Part shown: piece by piece, positions 35,067 to 45,261 of the stretch
Numbering within the stretch: position 1 is the stretch's first letter
How the letters are laid out: every line of letters starts with the position of its first letter
NCBI GenBank assembly: GCA_016906335.1
Contig: JADEYG010000009.1
Location: 434,001 to 498,000, forward strand
Direction: 5' to 3'
DNA length: 64,000 nucleotides
Source: Novakomyces olei
Lineage: Eukaryota > Ascomycota > Novakomycetes > Novakomycetales > Novakomycetaceae
The notes under the pieces: generated by a model
Seen by the model: only the letters and a program-made list of their open reading frames with translations
Database searches by the model: none
Told to the model about the DNA's origin: nothing
Translations under genes and position numbers: made by a program

Positions 35067-38000
35067 ATGGACTTTTCCTCGGCTCTCGAGAAAGTTGAAA
35101 ACAGTGACGGCAGTAGTAATAGCACTACTGCCGCTGCCGCCGTCTCGTCGAGAAACGGGAACGGCGTTCCATACATGCTTCCCTCGTCGGGATCGCGGTT
35201 TACGTCTTTGACTGGCAGTGCGGGTACAGCTTCTCCAACGGTGGCTCCAGTGCCCTCGCAAGTGTCTGCCGTACCTTCAGCTTCCCACGCTTATATGCAG
35301 TCGCTAAACCCTAACTTTATTCCGCAAAGCAGCTCAAGTGCCGTGGGCCAAGTGGTCGAGTACGAGCCCCGGTCGGGTCTCGATCACGGTTTTGATCGGC
35401 GCGGCAGTTTTGGGAACAGTACTCGAGGAGGCGGAGACAGTGAAGGAATAAACAGTGAAGGAATAAACAGTGAAGGAATAAACGCAGCCGCTGCCGTAGC
35501 CGCTGCAGCAGCAGCAGCGGCAGCGGCAGGCGAACTCCCACTTTGGGCGTTTGAAAAGACAAAAGCCGGAAAAGACCGCAAGCGGCTGCCGCTTGCCTGC
35601 CTTTCCTGCAGAAGGAAAAAAATACGTTGCTCTGGAGAAAAGCCTGCGTGCCTCTACTGCCAAAAGAACGGGATCTTTTGCGAGTACGTAACCTCCTCGA
35701 GAAAGTCGCGGCACAAGCAGAGCCATGGAAGCGACCATAACTCTGACGAGGCGGGTGCCAGTGACGAGGAAGCAGATACGAAACGACTAAAAGTGTTTTC
35801 GTCTCGGACAGAGGCCAACAATGGCCATTCTGTTAATGGCGGAGGAGTCCCCAACTACTCGGCGGCCACGGCAGTCTCTGACGCAGAGAACCGTGGAGTG
35901 CCAGAGAGGGCGAGGGCCATGTTTGACCAACCTCCAAGGCCCAACCTGCACAATCCCCATACTGCACAGAGCCATAGCAGTCAGACCAGCAATGGCCTAC
36001 GGCTTGACGGCTATATGGAAAAAGGAGCGGATGGGCAAACGGGTTACATGAACCAGAGCCATACTGGAATAGATCGGCCGCCGCTCGTAGACGGCAGTAA
36101 CGGCATTGGGTTTTACGGTACAGATTTCAGTGTAGCCAGTGGCTACGACGAGCGGTTCCCACCACAGACAAACGGCCTCAAGTACTCTGGCTCTGCTGCT
36201 CTGCCGGACGGACTGTACTCGCAACAAGTCCCCACTTACCAGCAGGCTCATTCGATGGGGATAGTCCCAGGCCCAGATTTGAGCCAGAGGCTGGGCCAGG
36301 CAGGTCAAGGCAATCAAGGCAATCAAGGCAATCAAGGCAATCAAGGCAATCAAGGCAATCAAGTCAGCCAAGTCAGCCAAGGCAGCCATATTGGAATAGT
36401 CACAGGCGGGCAAGCTGGAACGGGACTGGCGAGTACGTCATATACGCGTGGAGCGGGAGCCAACGAGGCTTTGCCCTGGTCGCATAACCGCTCCTCTGCC
36501 AGTGCCAACTCTTCGGCACCTTTGCACTACGATCTGGCGAGTCAGTCGCGGCCGTTTGGTATGAGTATAGATTTGAATGTGGAAAAGATCAGTCCAATAG
36601 TGGACACACGGGTCGACCGGCACCTTTTGCCGAGTGTACACATCCAAGTGCACTTGGCCGATACGTTTTTCAAGACTGTTCATGGCACAACGTACTACCT
36701 TTTGCACAGAGACCAGACGATGCAGGCAATAACAAACAAATCGGCCAGTGTTCCTCTCGTCCTCGCTATATGTGCTGTCTCTGCCCGCTTCTCCAAATCT
36801 CTCGAGCTGCAAACAAAGCCAATGTGGTCCGCTGGCGAGGGCTTTGCTGAGAGAGCACGCAGAATCCTGATGGCCAATTTTGACCAGCCGACTATTGAAA
36901 ACGTGTCCAGCCTGGTTATAATGGCCCTGCACGAGTTTGGCTCTTGCCATGGGAACAAGAGCTGGATGCTGGCCGGAATGGCTATGCGAATGGCGTGTGC
37001 CCTGCGGCTCAATGACGATATTCCTGTTGCCTTTCGTAACCCTAACCCTACCCCTCTGGAGATTATGGAAGACGAGCTGAGGAGACGGGTGTTTTTCAGC
37101 TGTTTTGTACTGGACCGGTTCAATTCCAGCAGCGCTGGACGGCCGCACTTTCTCTCTGAGGCTGATTGCAGAGTGCAGCTGCCCATTGACGAGGCTCTTT
37201 TCCTGAGCGGAACTGCCGGAGCCACTGAGCGGCTGGATGGCAGTCTGATGGAGCAGTGCCCAGAATCGGCACGGCCGTCTGTGTCGCATGCCAATATGGG
37301 CATCTATGCTTACAGTATAAAGATCATATTGCTGTGGGGCCGAGTAGTACGCTTTGTCAGCCAGGGCGGGTTACAGAGCAAAGAGGATTTCTTACCAGCC
37401 TCCACTTTCCACAGCCTGGACAGGCAGATTCTGCAGTTTATTGCTGCCCTGCCAGACCGACTGGTCTGGTCGCCAGCAACGCTCAAGGCCTACAACGCCA
37501 GAGGCGAAGGTGCCAGTTTCACGTTTCTCCATGTCGCCTGCCACCAGGTACTGCTCTTCCTCCATCGCTGGGCGATTCCTCTCGGCACTGAGCAGTGCCT
37601 GCACGTTGAAGCGCCTCTCGAGGCCATTGAAAGGTCGACAAGGATTGCTCAGCACAGTGCAAACACGATCAGCCGGATCCTGGAAGAGGCATTTACAAAG
37701 GGCAAACTGGCAGTCTATGTGCCCTTTGTCGGGTACAGCTTGTTTACCGCCAGCCGAGTGCAGTTGAGGCTCATCTTCCACGGAGACGTGGAAACTGCCG
37801 CTGAGGCTCGTGTACACTTTGACTCAAATATGGCTATTCTCGACGAAATGAAGACACACTGGGGCGTAATGCAAAATATGAGTACCCACCTAGCTGAGCT
37901 TTGGAGGGAGCACGCTCAAGCTGCCTCGTCGCCTTTTGAAGAGGAAAATGGGAATGGAAACTCAAACTCGAATGGGAATGGGAATGGCAATGGAAATGGC

Positions 38001-38183
38001 AATGGGAATGGGCACTCAAACGGGAACGGGAGCCGTGGCAGAAACGTGGACAGTGCCGTCTACAATCCTGGCACGGGGACAACGAGCGTAAAGGAACAAG
38101 GGTTCCTTTACTACTCGGACTGGTTTGACAGGTACCCGCACGAAAAGCAACCGGACGAGGGCCGACTTGCTCGGCCAGAGTGA
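35067..38183 (+). CDS. Large Zn2Cys6 transcription factor
   Basis: Nuclear fungal regulator, single exon, 1038 residues. The zinc cluster lies at about 178-206 (ACLSCRRKKIRCSGE then CLYCQKNGIFC) behind RKRLPL. Long disordered flanks contain EGINS repeats (about 128-140), a poly-Ala run (about 140-155), seven QGN repeats (about 414-434, encoded by a 9-bp array) and a C-terminal GNGN/SNGN stretch. The middle homology region spans about 525-790: DTFFKTVHGTTYYLLHRD, then HEFGSCHGNKSWMLAGMAMR and RRRVFFSCFVLDRF. Its closest type is the group with RLPLACLSCRRKKIRCSGEKPAC clusters; the target pathway is not readable. The copia element lies about 210 bp upstream and may now influence expression. GC is higher than in the neighbouring spacers. 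Confidence 0.9.
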   Translation: MDFSSALEKVENSDGSSNSTTAAAAVSSRNGNGVPYMLPSSGSRFTSLTGSAGTASPTVAPVPSQVSAVPSASHAYMQSLNPNFIPQSSSSAVGQVVEYEPRSGLDHGFDRRGSFGNSTRGGGDSEGINSEGINSEGINAAAAVAAAAAAAAAAGELPLWAFEKTKAGKDRKRLPLACLSCRRKKIRCSGEKPACLYCQKNGIFCEYVTSSRKSRHKQSHGSDHNSDEAGASDEEADTKRLKVFSSRTEANNGHSVNGGGVPNYSAATAVSDAENRGVPERARAMFDQPPRPNLHNPHTAQSHSSQTSNGLRLDGYMEKGADGQTGYMNQSHTGIDRPPLVDGSNGIGFYGTDFSVASGYDERFPPQTNGLKYSGSAALPDGLYSQQVPTYQQAHSMGIVPGPDLSQRLGQAGQGNQGNQGNQGNQGNQGNQVSQVSQGSHIGIVTGGQAGTGLASTSYTRGAGANEALPWSHNRSSASANSSAPLHYDLASQSRPFGMSIDLNVEKISPIVDTRVDRHLLPSVHIQVHLADTFFKTVHGTTYYLLHRDQTMQAITNKSASVPLVLAICAVSARFSKSLELQTKPMWSAGEGFAERARRILMANFDQPTIENVSSLVIMALHEFGSCHGNKSWMLAGMAMRMACALRLNDDIPVAFRNPNPTPLEIMEDELRRRVFFSCFVLDRFNSSSAGRPHFLSEADCRVQLPIDEALFLSGTAGATERLDGSLMEQCPESARPSVSHANMGIYAYSIKIILLWGRVVRFVSQGGLQSKEDFLPASTFHSLDRQILQFIAALPDRLVWSPATLKAYNARGEGASFTFLHVACHQVLLFLHRWAIPLGTEQCLHVEAPLEAIERSTRIAQHSANTISRILEEAFTKGKLAVYVPFVGYSLFTASRVQLRLIFHGDVETAAEARVHFDSNMAILDEMKTHWGVMQNMSTHLAELWREHAQAASSPFEEENGNGNSNSNGNGNGNGNGNGNGHSNGNGSRGRNVDSAVYNPGTGTTSVKEQGFLYYSDWFDRYPHEKQPDEGRLARPE
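36300..36363 (+). repeat. In-frame 9-bp GGCAATCAA array
   Basis: About seven tandem copies coding Gln-Gly-Asn repeats inside the Zn2Cys6 protein. Length can change without altering the frame. Confidence 0.95.
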
Positions 38184-39516
38184 AGGTGGAGGAGGAGAGG
38201 AGAGGAGGATGTGGAGGAGAGGAGGAGGAGGTGGCTGGTAGATCGAGTTTGGTTGTTAATTGCTGGCTGGAGCGTTCTACATTACGACCGACTTCACTAT
38301 GACTCTAGTCGTTACGATTTGTTCATTATGACTTTATGATATGATCAGGTGCAAGTTGGAAAATTGTCCAACTGTTTTTTTCTTTTTTTCTTTTTAAAAG
38401 GGTACAGTACACGTACACTCTTGCGTACAGTACTGTTCAACAAAATTTCGTAAAGCGAATAAAATTGCAAAAGTATTTACCGGGCTTGCTTTGCGGTATT
38501 TGTCAAAGTAGCAGTTTATCGTTTTGTCAGGTCTCACAAAAATTCACGTCAAAAACACGATTGATATACAGAGGGCACTAAAGCAGTTGCCACGCAAAGC
38601 GTGTGCCATGCGGGTTTTGGCGATGCTTGAGCACGTTTTATGTGCGCTTTTATCCCCGATTTAGTTTTAATTATTTTTTGCTTTCGGATACATACATGGG
38701 AGGCGAGTGTTAAATTTTGAATATCATAGAGTAGGGATTTCTGTCGTGTTGTTTGCCTTTTCTCGCTTTGCGCTGCGATGTTTTGTGTTTGCTGAACTTT
38801 GTCTTTTTCTTTTTTCTTTTCCATTTATATCCAATGCCCTGTTCTCTTGTTTTGAATAGTATATAAAATATTGGCTTTTCAAACACTTCCAGACTCTTGT
38901 GAATTTAGACTGGCGAATTTAGCTCCGTGGATTACTTGTGTAGACTGACATTGTTACAATAGGCACGCAGTACGCACCTATCATAATAATTAAGTCTTCT
39001 AGTTGAATTAGTCGGTTAGATTAATTTGCCGGCCATTCGCAATAGCGTACAGTGCAAGTCTTTATAGCGAACAGTGCAAATCTTTATAGCGAACAGTGCA
39101 AATCTTTATAGCGAACAGTGCAAGTCTATAGCGTACAGTACCTTGCAAGTACTCAAATCGTCCTCATTTGTTTCGTGTCAGTTATACAATAAATTCACAA
39201 TCACAGTATCAAGCGACGATACTCCCAAGTAATATGAGGATTAGCTACGTATATTTCCAAATCGCCGCGTACATAGATAATAGATAGATTTCCAAAATTA
39301 TTATACACATAATACTGCACACATAAATAATACAAGAGTCCGTATCCGGAGCGCAAGTCACTTTATCTGCAGACGACACTCAACGATCAGAGCATAGGAA
39401 ACAATACGCTCTGGCCTCACTCGAGCCAGATTAAAGTGTTTAAAATAAAAGAAACAAATTAAACAGGCGGCCGAGACTTGCTAGTATCTCGCTTGTTATT
39501 GCGGGTATCTACCGCC
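38184..39516. other. Intergenic between Zn2Cys6 gene and VPS21
   Basis: A 1.3 kb spacer. Contains a GGAGGA-rich 3' flank and a 20-22-bp repeat (TTTATAGCGAACAGTGCAAA, about four copies, 39050-39135). No gene seen. Confidence 0.65.
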
Positions 39517-40521
39517 ATGGCCGATCAGCAGCGGCCGCGGAATAACCGCGTTATTCAGTGTAAACTTGTCCTGTTGGGTATGGCTCTGAACGATCTCTCT
39601 TTTTCTTCCTTTTTTTTTAAGTGTATCTGGATAAGACTAATTTTTAAAGGCGAAGCTGCAGTTGGAAAAGTATGACATCTAAACTTTGATTTGTTTTTGT
39701 CACTTAGTCAGTGCAGTAGAATACTTCAAGCGCCTATCTCTGCAGCCACTCTGAATAGCCGTCGGACTACTGGCTTTTTTTTCCAATTTTTATTGAACTA
39801 ACATTCTCTCTGCACAGTCTTCAGTCGTTATGCGGTTCGTTTCGGACGATTTTCAGGAAAACAAGGAGCCTACAATTGGGGGTAAGCTTATACGCCAGCC
39901 TGTCTCGTTTCTATTTTGCCCTTTGCTTTTTAATACCATTTTTAAATTTTTCAACTTTTTTCCTTTTGATCCCTCGATCAAACTAATACCCTTGCAGCTG
40001 CATTTCTTACCCAAAAATGCCAGGTCGATGGCCGAACGGTTAAACTGGAAATTTGGGATACGGCGGGACAAGAACGGTTCCACTCACTTGCACCGATGTA
40101 TTATCGAAACGCTTCCGCGGCACTTGTCGTGTACGATATTACTAAAGCAGCCTCTTTTGAACGTGCTAAAGGCTGGGTTCGTGAGTTACAGCGACAAGCA
40201 AGCCCGGAGATTGTTATTGCTCTTTCCGGGAATAAGCTCGATCTCGTTGAGGACGACGAAGGCGCAGAAGACGCAAGTCTTCGGCAGGTTTCACGAGAAG
40301 ATGCTCAGTCTTACGCTGACGAAGCTGGCCTGCTTTTCTTTGAAACCTCTGCCAAGACTGGACAAAATGTACAAGAAGTCTTTGGTGCTATAGCAAAGGC
40401 AATTAATCCAGATACTGTTGGCCGACGTGGAGGGCCTGCTCCCGTACAGGGCGTGGACTCTAGTCGTGTTGATTTAAATGCCAACGGTGGCCCTCAGCAG
40501 CAGGGGAATTGCGCTTGCTGA
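39517..40521 (+). CDS. VPS21: Rab5-family GTPase (Vps21/Ypt5)
   Basis: Small GTPase of early endosomes controlling fusion and vacuolar sorting. Four exons: 39517-39577, 39650-39669, 39818-39881 and 39998-40521 (222 residues). The P-loop GEAAVGKSS is built from three exons, with a 20-nt exon 2. Switch I reads NKEPTIGAAFLTQ, the Rab5 effector signature. Further G motifs are [13 protein letters not shown] and ETSAKT. The C-terminus ends CAC, a double-geranylgeranylation signal. The start is the ATG of MADQQRPRN; the upstream open frame lacks ATG. The switch I sequence separates it from other Rab classes. Confidence 0.96.
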
Positions 40522-41135
40522 TAAGGCGGATTTTTACTACCTAAACTTTGGGTTTCAATACACTTGACTTTTTTAGCTTTATTCAATTAATTTTTTCACC
40601 ACTTGCTCTTTTATCCACCTTTTTCATATTCCTCTTTTCCGTAGCCTTTTGCTCTAGTTTTTTCGTCTTGTTTTCTTTCTGATTTATGGCTTGACTTATT
40701 TACTTTTATTATGTTTTCTCAATTCCCTACCTTCTCCTCGTCCGATACGTCTGGCCTTGAATCAAAGACAATTATCATACGAGTTTGCAAAGGCATCTCT
40801 TATCTTTTGGCCATTGTATCTCTTTCTGCCGGCAATTTCGGTCTTTCCTTCCTATACATTAATATGATAATGCTCTGGTTTACGCTTATTCGTCATGGCT
40901 CTGATTATCTTTCCATTTTACTGCTCTCAAGGATGTCTACACAAATGGTCATAATACATCTCTTTTAATTGGAAAACTCTGTCCAAAATATCTACAGATT
41001 AATACAGAATCGTATAAAAGACCATTAAAAAACGGAAATAATTATACAGAAATATAAAGAATAGAAACTAAAAAGAAAATGAAATGAAATTGTATAAAAG
41101 CAATTCCAAAAGACGCCGTCAGATCAATCGACAGA
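40522..41135. other. Intergenic, convergent
   Basis: T-rich then A-rich 3' spacer between VPS21 and the 789-residue gene. No coding signal. Confidence 0.65.
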
Positions 41136-43505
41136 TTAAAATTTTACAGTCTTGCCAGACTTGCGTCGTTTCTGATGACCATTCGAGTTTTTAGGATGCT
41201 CGTTTCCGCGTAAGAGCGATAGTTCGTCCCCACTATCACTGTCAGCCATATCCTCGAGATCCTTTGTGCTAAACAAAACCGATTGTGAGCAATTTCGTCT
41301 TGTCGACAAGTCACACTGAAACTCGCGCTTCCCTTGTCCCAAACATTTACGGAAACTCTGACCTCCATCACCTACCGTTACGGGCATAACTCTGCCTGAT
41401 TCTAAAGTACAAGCCGACTGACTGCCGTACGTAGAATCGCAATCCTCTTCTTCTCCACCAGAAGAAAGCAGAGACCCTCTGCGATCCAAAAAGTGTCCAA
41501 TCTTTTTGGACTCTTGAATTGCACTAAAGTCGAAACTAGTGTCGAAACCTGTATCGAAACAACCAAAATCTTTATGGCTTTGTGTTTTGCGGATCAATTT
41601 TCTCTTTGAGCATCGGCTCCACTTTCCTCTTTGCGCAAAAGCAGACTTGCTCATGAATAAAACGTCCATTTCTTCGTCTGAAGAACAAAATCGGGAATTA
41701 ATTCCATTTTTCTTGGCTGCTGCGCGACTATAAGCCTTTGTATCCACTCTCCCAGCCAACGTGTCGGGACTCACTTTGATCCACGTTGACACTGCTTGGT
41801 CGTATCTCCATTTCCGTGGCAGTGGAGTCGCTTCTGCCAGAGTGTCAGTGTTTCCCATCGGCGCAGGCCGATGCCGGAATGAAGGTTCACTGGCCACAGT
41901 ATTCAAAACGGGCTCAACCGCGGTAATAAAGGCATTTGTCCTTTCAGTCTGAGGAAACGACGAGTAATACCGATGGAACTGGAGCGCAGTGTCCGCTGCT
42001 AATTGCTCTGCGTATCGTTGCAATACACAGAGCAATTTATTCAATCGCTCCGCGTCGAAATTTTGAGCGAATAATAGTTGGAAAAACTGCTGTGTCCGAT
42101 CCACGCTTGCACAAGTCTCAGAGTACAGCTGAGCGATGTTTTCCTGCAAAAGCATTGCTGCAGCAGGCGGCAACGTATCCTCGTAGTGTGCGGTTTGTAG
42201 GGAGCTCACTATTATTACTAAAAGGGCACAAGGAAAAGGGTGGGATGAAAGGCAAAGAGCGCTGCCGGATTTGATGCTTTTCCCTCTTTTTTCCAGAGCG
42301 GCAATAACAATTTCTAAAAGGTTTCGTGACTGTGAGAGAGGGCCAATTTGCGTGCAGACGGTATTGAGTACCTGACAGACAAACGAGTCTACCTTTTCCG
42401 CCGGTGCAGTTTGAAAAGATGAGGATTTGGTGGAGAAATTGTCCTCTCCTTGGCCTCCATCAATTATCCACTCGATTGCTTTTACGCGCGATTCTAAAAG
42501 GCCATTGGTCTTCAATAGAAAAGACAGAATAGCCCCGTTTTGCACTACAGCAATGGCAGAGAGACGCGCGGCTAGAAGCGTATCGAAAAAAGCGGCTCGA
42601 TTCAGTCTTGTGAAAAGGGTATAGCTGTCCTGTAGACTCGATTGTGTGCATGAATTTAGGGGAAGATTGTCCATAATGGCAAACAAAACTGCCTCCGATT
42701 CAGAGGCAAGTCCATAATGTAAAAGAGCAAGAGTAATGTTTGGTAGTACTGGGAAAATAGCACTCGCATGGCAAACGACTGTCTGTATCAGCTGCCCGAG
42801 AAAAACATGTGCCCCGTACCTCGATAGGGGAACGTGAAATGTGTCAGAGCAACTGCAGTTTTCGTCACTCGTGGGACAGAAGAGGCATGCCCTTTCTGCT
42901 TGCATTGATCGGCCCAGAGTGTAAGCGCAACTAGCAGCCAAACTGCGGGGCTGTTTTGTGCATTTAGACTGTGTATTATCATCATCGATAGCTAAATCTT
43001 GAGCAACCCGTGCTAAAAGCGATACAAAAATATCGTAAATGCCAGAGAGATTATTTGCAAACGATTGTGGGAATGCTCTTGCCTGTAGCAATTTGAATTC
43101 CGTGGCCAGGTCTTGTCTAGTGACGCAAAAGGAGCCATTTATGTGGCAGTCTTGAGGATCGTGCTGCTGCATTGTGGTCTCTTTACCATTGCTCTTTAAC
43201 ACTATTGCGTCCTCCAAATGAAGCTGAGCGCGGCCACAAGGCGCCACTACCGGTTCCTGTTTTAATTGTTGTTGTTTCAATTGCTGTTGTTGCTGCTGCT
43301 TATCTTTTTGTCGGTTAATATGTCTCCGTCGTCCGTAGCAACGGCGCTGAAACGGGACTTGCCGAAACGTGCCTTCTCCCTGCCGATAATCAACAATCCC
43401 GTCAACCACAGAATCGCTCGTTTTCCGACGCGAAGTGGTAGACACTATTCGTGAGACAAGCGGCCTCAGCAGCCGCTGGCGTTTTGCTGAAGGCCAGGAA
43501 TCCAT
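41136..43505 (-). CDS. Unrecognised 789-residue protein
   Basis: Not recognised. Single exon from ATG (MDSWPSAKRQRLLRPLV). The N-terminus is basic with a Gln-rich stretch (about 70-85). The middle (about 130-560) looks all-helical, like a HEAT/ARM or meiosis-type scaffold, with long hydrophobic-patterned stretches (AAFFDTLLAARLSAIAVVQN, LLVIIVSSLQTAH). A conserved-looking motif, PLPRKWRYDQAVSTWIKVSP, lies near residue 575. The C-terminal 180 residues are acidic/Ser-rich with basic patches (SRCSKRKLIRKTQSHK; KRRKSGKTVKF at the end), suggesting nuclear localisation. The length of the open frame and residue pattern leave little doubt it is a gene; the role is unknown. Confidence 0.8.
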   Translation of the reverse strand: MDSWPSAKRQRLLRPLVSRIVSTTSRRKTSDSVVDGIVDYRQGEGTFRQVPFQRRCYGRRRHINRQKDKQQQQQQLKQQQLKQEPVVAPCGRAQLHLEDAIVLKSNGKETTMQQHDPQDCHINGSFCVTRQDLATEFKLLQARAFPQSFANNLSGIYDIFVSLLARVAQDLAIDDDNTQSKCTKQPRSLAASCAYTLGRSMQAERACLFCPTSDENCSCSDTFHVPLSRYGAHVFLGQLIQTVVCHASAIFPVLPNITLALLHYGLASESEAVLFAIMDNLPLNSCTQSSLQDSYTLFTRLNRAAFFDTLLAARLSAIAVVQNGAILSFLLKTNGLLESRVKAIEWIIDGGQGEDNFSTKSSSFQTAPAEKVDSFVCQVLNTVCTQIGPLSQSRNLLEIVIAALEKRGKSIKSGSALCLSSHPFPCALLVIIVSSLQTAHYEDTLPPAAAMLLQENIAQLYSETCASVDRTQQFFQLLFAQNFDAERLNKLLCVLQRYAEQLAADTALQFHRYYSSFPQTERTNAFITAVEPVLNTVASEPSFRHRPAPMGNTDTLAEATPLPRKWRYDQAVSTWIKVSPDTLAGRVDTKAYSRAAAKKNGINSRFCSSDEEMDVLFMSKSAFAQRGKWSRCSKRKLIRKTQSHKDFGCFDTGFDTSFDFSAIQESKKIGHFLDRRGSLLSSGGEEEDCDSTYGSQSACTLESGRVMPVTVGDGGQSFRKCLGQGKREFQCDLSTRRNCSQSVLFSTKDLEDMADSDSGDELSLLRGNEHPKNSNGHQKRRKSGKTVKF

Positions 43506-43598
43506 TGTAATAGGATTGAGGAGAAGTTAATACCCAGGATTTAAAGACTCCAAAAATTCTCAAAAAGTCTCAAAAAGTTTCCAAAAGCAAGTTCAAAA

Positions 43599-43924
43599 AT
43601 GAACGTGAATGAGGCTCAAGCAGCTGCCCAAATGCAAACGCAAGTCCTCATAGCTTCCGGTGCTGTCAAAATCAACCAAAAATATTTCAGTCGCAAGCAG
43701 AAACTGAACAGATCAAAAAAGAAAACAAGGGCCTAAGCGCGCCCTGTAACAAACGCACTTTAAAAGCGTATACAATCAAGGCCGCAGTGCCCGACAGTAT
43801 AAGCGATTATTCTACTTTGCGTAGCAATCTAACCGCTCCAAATTTCCGGGGAAGCGCTTTCGCAATAGTCAATCGTCTGCCAGGCAACGGCCAGTCGGGC
43901 GTTGTTTACCGTGTAAACAAATAA
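43599..43924 (+). CDS. Possible small spliced gene
   Basis: Tentative. An ATG 93 bp upstream of, and divergent from, the 789-residue gene opens MNVNEAQAAAQMQTQ (43599-43643). A 47-nt candidate intron (GTCCTC…TTTCAG, with ATCAAC as possible branch site) joins to 43691-43924. That exon is open without ATG for 77 codons and ends APNFRGSAFAIVNRLPGNGQ, then SGVVYRVNK. Without splicing the first frame ends after 45 residues. A GTGCTG donor with a GCAG acceptor gives another in-frame join. The donor is weak and I know no family. Confidence 0.3.
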
Positions 43925-44366
43925 CACTAATTATATACGCTGCTATTATTCATCTATTTCTTACGCGATGCACGAATAATTGTCTACGCCTTAACCCTAA
44001 ACAATTAACCCTAAGTAGATAATAACACTATTTTCGTGTCTTTAAGTAATCGTAATGCGGGCAAACTGTATAGTTATTATCCATAGTCTATAACGGTGGC
44101 CAATAACCAGGCCGGCAATTGGCAAACAATCCCAGCTTTTTGACCAGCAATCTCCCAAAGGTAATCGAGTAAATAATCAGGTTGAAAGGATTCAAAGCGT
44201 AAATTTGCCAGCCCGGTCCAATCGACCCGGAAATGCAACCAAATACAGTCATGCGCAACTGGCATTACGACATGCGTTAGTGGTCAGAATAGACTACAAA
44301 TGCTCAAATAGCCGAGGCCAGAATTGGCATTTATAAAGTAAACCTGAATCCAAACCGCTGAGCAGC
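43925..44366. other. Intergenic
   Basis: Spacer of about 440 bp. A 62-codon ATG frame on the minus strand (44077-44265) is open but has no recognisable content. Confidence 0.5.
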
Positions 44367-45261
44367 TTAGGCAGAAGCCTTTGCCTCGATTTTATCGGCG
44401 ATAGTCAAATGCGAGCCTCCGTTCCGCAGCAAGTGGCGGACTGCTGCCTCAACCAAAAGCTTAATGTACAGCTTGTGTAAGAATACAATGTGCCGCGGCA
44501 CTGGATTGCGTCCAGGAACGCCATTCACACCATCAAAGAGAATGCTTGCGCAAGAAAAAGTCACAGTGTGCGCGTCAGAAGAGACTTTGAGGGTAATAGT
44601 TCCATCAAAGGGACGTGGAGCCGGAACGAGAGGCGAGTCTCCGCACCTTATCTCCGCCGAAGCGTCCGCCAGAGTGCTCTCCCGCGAGACCACTTCAAAG
44701 TGGTTTAATATACGTGCGCCCTCGGGATAGTTTCCGCTCTCCAGTTGCTCACGGTCCCAGTACTGTGCGCTTTCGCCAAACACAGGGTCTCCAGGGACAA
44801 AGGACGATTTGCGTAGCAAACGCGCCTGAACTCCAAAAATAGCGTTGCCGAAAAACCCTTGTGTAAAGGCATCAGCGAGCCTCTGATGCCACTGTGTCCG
44901 CTGCTCCTGATCCCGTCGTTCACGGCTCGTGAAAAGTTTCTGAAGGATGCCCAACTGCACACGGCCCTGCTGGGAGTCGGGATGGACGGCTTCGTCCAGC
45001 GCCCAGATTGGCACTCGCCTTACAAACTCGTCGTACAGCGCCCCATGGTTTTCCGGGTTAATGCGTCGAAAAGTCTCCGACTGGAAAGGCTCAGACGTGG
45101 GCCCAAACGGCACTTGCTTGACTATATGGATTAGTACGAGGAGGACTAGCGAGCCAGGTCTAACCTTTGCGTGTGTACCATGCAGCACCAAGACCCACGA
45201 CGACTGCGGACGTCGCTGAGCCATACACTGCCGTTTTAAACAGAGTCTTGAAAACTGCCAT
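44367..45261 (-). CDS. Conserved fungal protein with N-terminal membrane anchor
   Basis: Conserved but uncharacterised fungal family, to my recollection. Exons 45261-45165 and 45121-44367 give 283 residues starting MAVFKTLFKTAVYGSATSAV and continuing through a Gly/Ala/Val membrane segment (about 11-28) to WYTRK. The 43-nt intron (GTTAGA donor, CTAATCCATATAG acceptor) joins to VKQVPFGPTSEPFQSETFRR. Motifs include NHGALYDEFVRRVPI, FTQGFFGNAIFGVQ, EGARILNHFEVVSRE, RCGDSPLVPAPRPFDG, and FLHKLYIKLLVEAAVRHLL. The basic start plus one anchor suggests the mitochondrial inner membrane or ER. A different in-frame start (MAQRRPQSS) exists in another frame but breaks the membrane segment and was rejected. 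Confidence 0.75.

Noticed and set aside
37035-37058. Telomere-like CCTAACCCTA words
   Set aside because: They lie inside the coding sequence (RNPNPTP) and are too few; the same holds for AACCCTAA words near 43990.
36438-37303. Antisense open frame of up to 283 codons under the large Zn2Cys6 gene
   Set aside because: Opposite-strand shadow of a well-supported coding exon; no family content.
44077-44265. 62-codon ATG frame on the minus strand
   Set aside because: Open but short, with no family resemblance and no supporting exon; kept only as an unlikely small gene.
45110-45224. Alternative start MAQRRPQSS for the 44.4 kb gene
   Set aside because: A different frame of exon 1; the MAVFKTLFK start gives a proper membrane segment and a better splice donor.
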